A stretch of DNA of 64,000 nt from an uncultured Flavobacteriaceae bacterium (GTDB lineage: Bacteria > Bacteroidota > Bacteroidia > Flavobacteriales > Flavobacteriaceae), in NCBI GenBank assembly GCA_905181615.1, contig CAJIYH010000004.1, positions 195,001 to 259,000 of the forward strand, given 5' to 3'. Positions 45,201 to 54,200 of the stretch are shown here, one piece after another; within the stretch, counting starts at the first letter, position 1; each line of letters starts with the position of its first letter. The notes beneath the pieces are model-generated. The model was given only the letters and a program-made list of their open reading frames with translations. It was not told where the DNA came from and did no database searches. The position numbers were made by a program, and so were the translations under genes.

Positions 45201-48200
45201 TTATCAAAACGTTTCATTAGAAGCAAATACAACCTACACAGTTTCATTATATGCAGCTGCACCCAACAATACTTATTATAATACTGTTCAAAACTACGAA
45301 AAATTGAGATTTGTAAGCAGACCTCCTTCAGGTACAGACACATATTCAGATTATAATCGTGTAACAGGACCAGTAACTTCTAATAACTCTAATAGTGATA
45401 CAGGTTGGAGTAGGTATTCTCATACTTTTACAACCGGAGCAGCTGGAACCTATAGGGTTGGGTTTTCAGCTCCTTATTTTGGTAACAATTGGACAAGGGT
45501 TTGGGGGGTTCAATTAGAGGTTGGGAGTTCTGCTGGACGTTATAGCTATACTTTTAGTTCAACTCAACAAAACGCAGCAGAATCGATATTTGTTGATCCT
45601 AGTGAAAGTGCTCTCCCAGCAGGAGAAAGTGCAACATTTACTTCTTCGCAGATTATTACTCAGGAGATATTTGATCTGGCACCTGAAATTTCTAATTCTG
45701 TAACATTTACAGCTTCGTATACCTCACCCGGCGGAATTTCAGGAACCGTACAAGGAGTTAGTGATGACGGAGATGATTCGGACGGTAACACAGAAAATGA
45801 CCCAACAGTAACTTCTTTATCACGGACGCAGGGTGTTGAGGTAACTAAAACATTCACTCTTACCGACGTTAACAGTAATACGAAAACAGATATTGGAGAT
45901 CAAGTCAACTACACGATAACTATATCAAACACAGGGAATACCTCTCTAAAATCTTTTACCGTAACAGATACTTTAAGTAGATCAAATGGTGAAACAGTAG
46001 CTACTTTAGGGACTGCATCACTTACTACTGTAACCAGAAAGAACTTTTTTAATTACAGCTACACAATAGATGACAGTGGTTCTGGCTGGTCTGAATATCA
46101 AGGAATATCTGGTGCTTCTAATCAAAATATTGAACCCCCTAATTCGGTACCATATTATTTCAACACAAATAGTGGAGCAGCTTATTCCACTGTAGATTCC
46201 TGGTTTCCAAATGAAGGCAATGGAACTACTCCAGCATCCTCCTCGGGATCTTTGAATTTTAGTGATTCTGGGATTAGACCAGGGATAATATATACGTCAG
46301 GCACAGAAGAACAAGGATATCATAATGGATACTGGGCTTATAAAATAGCATCTTTAGAAGAAGGACAGACTTATACTTTTTCCGTTTATGTAAAAGGAAC
46401 AAATGGATCGCAACTTGACGATTCATTCAGATTTATTATTGACAATGATAGTAATGCTCAAGACGCAACAGTAGTTTCTACAGATCAGTTTATGACAACA
46501 AGCTGGGTAAGAAAATCATATACTTTTACAGCTAGTTTCAGTGGAAATCATTATGTCGGAATTCATCCAACAAAGTATTCTACAAACTACTATTGGGGAC
46601 TTCAATTAGAAAAAGGAAATTTACCTACCCGATTTATTTACACTTCCAATCTAACTCCTGAGGTCGCACTTCCACTACCTTTAAATGTCCCTTTGTCAAC
46701 TTATATAGAATGGGCTTCTAATCAGCCTGACTATAATAGCAGCACCTATGCAGCAGCTTTCATGAATGGAACTTCAGCATCTGACCAACAATACAGTTCT
46801 GGGCTTGCTTCCATTATCGAAGTTGAGCCGGAAAACTTCACTAATTTTGATAATAGACCGACGAGTGGTCACTTTGATAATGGAGGGCCGTATGAACATA
46901 ATGGGCATCGTTATTATCGAGAAACTACCACCTGGGATTTTGCGACTCATAAATCTAATGCAACAGCTGCCTCGGGTTATCTGGCTGTTCCCAATACAAA
47001 AGCAGAATGGGATTTTTTAAAAAATATGATATCCACTAATTTTAGTAATGCAAATCATTATATAGGGGTATATCAAGACAATACAAGTAGTGATTTTACA
47101 AGTGATAATATTAAAGGTGGTTGGACTGTTACAGATGGAAGTGGCAGCACAGTTTTATTACCAGGGGAAATTACATCTTTAGCGCCAAATAGTGTTTCCA
47201 TTCTAGAATACACCCACACTATAACCCAAGCAGATGTTAATTCAGGAGGACTATCTAATTCCGTTATTGCTTCCGCGAATGGTTTCTCAACGGTAAGTGA
47301 TACCTCAGATGACGGAGATGATACTGATGGTAATTTAGTGGACGATCCAACAGTAACTGAACTTTCTAAAACATCATCACTCACTGTTGCAAAAACTGCA
47401 GTAGTTAGTGATGTTAATTCGGATAGTTTAAATGGGGTTGGTGATATTATTACCTATACAATCACAGTTACTAATACCGGAAACACAAAATTAAGTACGG
47501 TGACGTTAATTGACCAATTAACAGACGCTTTAGGAAATGTTCTTTCACTAAACTCAACCCCAACTTATGTTTCATCATATGGAACTGGTTTAGTATCTGG
47601 GACACTTCAAAACCTTTTCAAATATTCAAATTATATAGAGGATTCTAGTACATACTGGTTGGAAAATAATAATGGTCAGGCAACACCTCAAACTGAATAT
47701 GGTTATGTTCCAAATATCCCCTACTATTTTAATGCAAATAGTGGAAGTTCTTACAGTGAAGTGGATCACGTTTTTACAACAGAAGGGTTTGGAGTTACAA
47801 GATCTCCATATACATATGCTGGAACTGATGCAAGAGTCCACACCTATTCAAGAGTATCAAATCAAAATAATGTCACTTATTATCATTATCAAAACGTTTC
47901 ATTAGAAGCAAATACAACCTACACAGTTTCATTATATGCAGCTGCACCCAACAATACTTATTATAATACTGTTCAAAACTACGAAAAATTGAGATTTGTA
48001 AGCAGACCTCCTTCAGGTACAGACACATATTCAGATTATAATCGTGTAACAGGACCAGTAACTTCTAATAACTCTAATAGTGATACAGGTTGGAGTAGGT
48101 ATTCTCATACTTTTACAACCGGAGCAGCTGGAACCTATAGGGTTGGGTTTTCAGCTCCTTATTTTGGTAACAATTGGACAAGGGTTTGGGGGGTACAATT

Positions 48201-51200
48201 AGAAAAGGGGAGTAGCCCAACTCGATATAATTATACATTCTCTTCACTCTCACCCTACATTGGCACAAAAGTCGGAACTGCAACAATAATAGATAATAAT
48301 CAAATTTTAGAGAGTAACACTGGACTTGTTGGAGACTACTATGTCGATACATATACGGCAAGTTACACCATTACTCAATCTGATGTTGATAGTGGATTTG
48401 TATCAAATATCGCTACAATTACCTCTATAGATCCAGATGGGAGCACCGTAGTTTCAGCTACAATCGATGATCCAACTGTAGTTTCATTAGCTACTACTCC
48501 AACTTTGGAAGTAATTAAGACATCAACGATAAGTGATGTTAACGCAAATGGATTAAATGACATTGGAGATATAATCACTTATTCAATTGTTGTTTCCAAT
48601 ACAGGTTATGTCACCTTATCATCAATTACACCATTAGATACACCTACAGATTCTTCAGGAGCATCTTTAAGTCTTAATGCTCCACTTAGCACAGTAACTT
48701 CAACCTCTGGATCAACCTCAAGCACAATACTTCCAAATGGATCAACTACATTTACTGCCTCACTTACGGTAAATCAGCAGGCACTAAACAGTGGAGGCGT
48801 AACCAATACCATTTTAATTACAGCTAGTAGTCCAGGTCAAACAGACAATGTCACTTCAACCCACCAAGTATATACTCAATTAACAACTGTCAGCCCTGTT
48901 ATTGAAATCACAAAAACAGCATCAATTACCGATAATGGAGATGGTGTAAATGGAGTGGCTGATATCATTACTTATAGTATAACCATTGAAAATAAGGGAA
49001 ATGTTAATCTACAAAGCTTAGATATTGATGATATTTTTACAGATGGTAATGGTAATTCAGTTTCTCTTGCACTTTCACCAACTTATCAATCAACAACTAT
49101 ATCTGGAACCACTTCTGCAAATGACGATGGAATATTAGGAATCAATCATATTGATAATTATACAGCAAATTATGTTGTTAAGCAAGCAGATGTTGATAGC
49201 GGTAATTTATCAAATGTTGTTTCAGTTACTGCAAGTAGTCCAGGATTTACAGATGATGCATCCGATGTTTCTGATGATGGGGATGATTCCGACGGAAATA
49301 CAGTTAATGATCCAACAGTAACAACTTTTACACCTTCTGCATCTATTGAAATCACCAAAACTGCGACTATAAATGATGTTAATGGGAATTCTGAAAATGA
49401 TTTAAATGATATTATCAGCTATACATTTGAAGTTAAAAACACAGGTAATGTTAATCTTTCAACACCCACATTATCTGATTATTTATCTGATGGTGTTGGA
49501 CTTGACCTTTCTTCAGAACTAAACGGTCCAACATATCAATCGCAAACTTTGAGTCCTTCAATTGTTGAATATACAGTTACGATAGCAAGTGTTTCTGGAC
49601 AAAATAAATTCTTTATTGACGGGATTCAACAAAAAAATATTGTTTTCCAAAAAGGCTATACATATAGATTTATTCAAAGTGATGCTAGCAACAATTCACA
49701 CCCAATTAATTTCAGTACAATTTCTGATGGAACGCACAATTCAGGAACATCATACACTACAAGCATAACAAGCTCAGGTTCTCCTGGAAGTAGCAACGCA
49801 TATACCCAGATATATATATCCGACTCTACACCAGCATTATATTATTATTGCGCTAATCACTCTGGTATGGGAGGAAATACATCCAGTATAGGAAGTGTTT
49901 CAGGTGTTCAAAATATTTTAAGACCCAATGAAATCGTAACTTATACCGCCTCTTACACTATATCAGGATCTTCTGCCAACACTGCATTTATAAGTAATGT
50001 GGCTTCTGTTACTGCATCTAGTCCCGGAAATTCAAATGATGTGAGTGACTTGTCTGATGATGGTGATAATAGCGATGGTAATACAACCAATGATCCTACA
50101 ATTGTGGAATTAGTTCCAGACCCTAAGATGGAAATTACCAAAACAGTAACTCAAACTGCTGATAATGGTGATGGCCTTTTAGGTACAGGGGATACAATAA
50201 CCTATACAATTGTTGTTGAAAATACTGGAAATTTATTGTTATCAGGTCTATCACTTTCAGATACAATGGCTGATGGTAACGGTAACTCTTTAAGTTTAGA
50301 TTCTGGATTAACCTTTGTAAGCGCATCATTAGGCTCATCATCAGGAACTCTTCAACTAACAGAGGTTGCTACATTTACAGGAACTCACATCCTCACAAGA
50401 CCTACAGTAAATAGTGGTCTTGTTTCTAACTCAATTTATGGACTTGCCAGTGCAGGGGATTTATCAAATAATGTTTCCGACACCTCTGATGATGGGGATG
50501 ACTCTGACGGAAACTTAATTGATGACCCTACAGTATTTAATATTCCTCAAGTACTGGATCTTAATGTAACAAAAACTCAAGCTCATTTGGATCTTGATGG
50601 TCTTGGGACCATCAATTTAGGAGATAAAATAATCTATACTATAGAAGTTAATAACCTAAGTAATGTAGAATTGACTTCGGTATCTTTAGTAGATACCTTT
50701 ACTGATCTTCTGAGTAATACTTTAACATTAGATTCTGGACCTACCTTTATTAGCGCAAGCTTATCCTCTCCTTCAGGTACAATAAAATCAAATGAAGTTG
50801 CAACTTACACAGCAACTTTTACAATAAATCAAGCAGCTATTGATGGAGCCGGGCTTTCTAATTCTGTGCTCGTTAGCTCTAGTAGTCCAGGACTATCTAA
50901 TAATGTTACAGACACTTCCGATGATGGGGATGATTCTGATGGTAATACCGACAATGATACTACTGTTACCGAGATCAATTTAATTTCAAGCCTTGATGTT
51001 ACAAAAACAGCAACTGTAAATGACACAAATTCAAATTCAAGAACAGATATAAATGACATAATAACCTATACTATTACAGTTTTAAATAATGGTGAAACAA
51101 CTCTTACCGGTATATCTTTTAATGATGTAATAACAACTTCTCTAGGCGCTCAACTATCTCTTACTGCTAATCCAGCAAGAATAAGTACATCTGATGGTTC

Positions 51201-54200
51201 ACCTGTAGGAACACTTAAAGTGAGTGAAACAGCTTTGTATACTGCACAATTCATAATAAATCAAACCGCATATGATGCAGAGTTTATAAGTAATACGGTT
51301 ACCGTTACTGCAAATTCAATAGGATTAACTGGTAATGTATCTGATACCTCTGACGATGGAGATGATAGTGATGGAAATACAGTAGATGATCCTACGGTTA
51401 CTATAATGACTCCAAATTCCGAAATTGAAGCTACAAAAACCTACACAGTAATTGATGATGGTAATGGCAGTATCGATGTAGGAGATATTATTAAATTCAA
51501 CATAACAGTTGAAAATACAGGGAATGCTCCACTCTCAGGTGTATCAATTACAGACTTATTATCCGACGGAAATGGAACCACAATTGCATTATCCGATGGG
51601 CCGTATTTTACGACAGCTTCAATGGGCTCCACAGTTGGTAATTTACAAATAGGGGAAACAGGAAATTATGTTGCTTATTATACAATAACCCAATCGGCTT
51701 ACGACTCATCAAGTATATCAAATATTGTTTCTGTTACTGCTAGTAGTCCATATGGCACAAATGATACGACTGATCTGGGGGATGATGGCAATGACTTAGA
51801 CGGAAATACAGTTGATGATCCCACAGTTGTTATTATTACCTCTGCAGCAGCAATGAATGTTGTTAAAATAGCTTCAGTTTACGATGATGGAGATGGTTTT
51901 ACAAACTTTGGGGATACAATTAACTATACCATAACAGTTCAAAATACAGGAGCTTCAGCCTTAACCACCGTAACCTTAACAGATACCCTTACTGATAACG
52001 CAAGTAACACTTTGACCTTAACCAACGGACCAAACTTTGTGTCTGCATCTCAGGGATCCTCTCAGGGAAACCTTAATGTTGGTGAAATTGCAACCTATTC
52101 GGCAAGTTATTTGATCGAAGCTGCTGCTGCAAATACAGGATCAATTTATAATCAAGTTGTTGCTGTTGCTAGTAGTCCAGGAGAATTAAATGATGTTACC
52201 GACACCTCAGATGATAATGATGACTCTGATGGAAATACCACCAATGACAAGACGGTGGTTGAAATGGATTTTTCACCAATTATAGATATTACTAAAACGT
52301 CATCTCTGATTGATAATAATTCCAATTCTGTTACTGATTTGGGTGACACAATTGTTTATCAAATTTCAGTAAGAAATTCTGGGAATGTTTCACTAAGCAG
52401 CCTTGTCGTTACCGATACTTTAACCGATGCAAATCTTAATCCATTAACATTATCATCAGGTCCAAATTTTGTTTCCTCCTCTTCAAGTTCTTCTGAAGGT
52501 AGTCTTCTTGTTGGGGAGACAGCGACTTATTCTGCAACTTTTGTTATTGATCAAATAGCATTAGACTCAGGAGGTCTATTAAACTCTGTTTACGGATTGG
52601 CAAGTAGCCCTGGTAATAGTAATAATGTTTCTGACACCTCAGATGATGGTGATGATAGTGACGGCAATACTGTTGATGATAAAACCCAGACAAATATAGA
52701 TCAAAGTATAATTTTGGAAGCCACCAAGACAGCAACAGTAACAGATAATAACAGTAATGGTTCTACCGACTTGGGCGATACGATTGTTTATACGATTACG
52801 GTAGAGAACAAGGGTAACGTAACACTATCTAGTATAGGCTTAACCGATACCTTATTGGATGGAGATGGTTCAGCTCTTAGTTTATCAAGTGGTCCAGTGT
52901 TTACATCAGCGAGTGCTTCATCAGCTCAAGGAACCTTGCTTGTAGGAGAGACAGCGAGTTATACGGCGAGTTATACGATAACCCAATTAGCATTAGATAC
53001 GGGAAGTATAAGCAACAGTGTTTTAGTAACTGGAAGCAGTCCAGGTCAGAGTAATAATGTAACGGACACTTCAGATGACGGAGATGACAGTGACGGCAAT
53101 ACAGAAGACGACACCACAGATATAACAATAAGCAACACTCCATCTTTAGAAGTAACTAAGACAGCAGCGATAACCGATAATGGTGATGGTGCAGTCGGTA
53201 AAGGAGATGTGGTTCAGTATACAATCTCTGTGATTAACAACGGTAATGTTACCTTATCTAGTTTAAGTGTAGCAGATGTTTTAAGTGATTTAAATTCAGG
53301 AACACTATCACTTAGTTTTGGTCCATCATTCTCGGGCTCGTCACAGGGATCTGCACAAGGAACTCTTAAGGTAGGCGAGACAGCAAGTTATATTGCTTAT
53401 TTCATAATTAACCAAGCAGCAGTAGATGCAGGAGGCTTATCGAATCAGGCATCAGCTACGGCAAGTAGTCCAGGGAATAGTAATGATGTTACTGATATGT
53501 CTGATGACGGGGATGATAGTGATGGCAATCTAATTAATGATCCAACTGTCACTACAATTACTACATCTAGTTCACTAGAGGTAACAAAAACAGCAGCTGT
53601 AACTGATAATGGTGATGGTAATACAGGAGCTTCTGACGTAATCAACTATACCATTACAGTAGAGAATAAGGGTAATGTTACTTTATCTGGCTTAACCTTG
53701 GTTGATACCTTAACAGATGGAAGTGGCGGATCACTTACACTTACTAATGGTCCATCGTTCTCATCGACAACCTTAGGGTCTTCCCCAGGTACACTAAAGC
53801 CGAATGAGGTAGCAACCTATAGTGGATACTATATCATCAGTGCAAATGCAGCGTTAACTTCTAGTATAAATAACAGTGTATTAGCTACAGCGAGTAGTCC
53901 AGGCCAGAGTAATAATGTAACGGATACTTCTGACGATGGAGACGATAGTGATGGTAATACAGAGGATGATGTAACAGTTGTTGACATTAGTCCAAACCCT
54001 GGAATTGAGGCAACTAAAACAGCTATAGTTATCGATTCAAATTCTAACTCAGCAAATGATCAGGGTGATATAATAGTTTATACAATAACAACTGAAAACA
54101 CTGGAAACGTAACCCTTACTGGTGTAAATTTGACAGATACATTAACAGATAATTCAGGAAACGCTCTTACCTTAACTAGTGGTCCCATCTTTAATTCTGC

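Noticed and set aside
43572-49890. Integrated prophage, because of tail-fibre-like modules
   Set aside because: The modules are inserted in frame within one surface-protein gene, and no integrase, terminase, capsid or other phage gene is visible.
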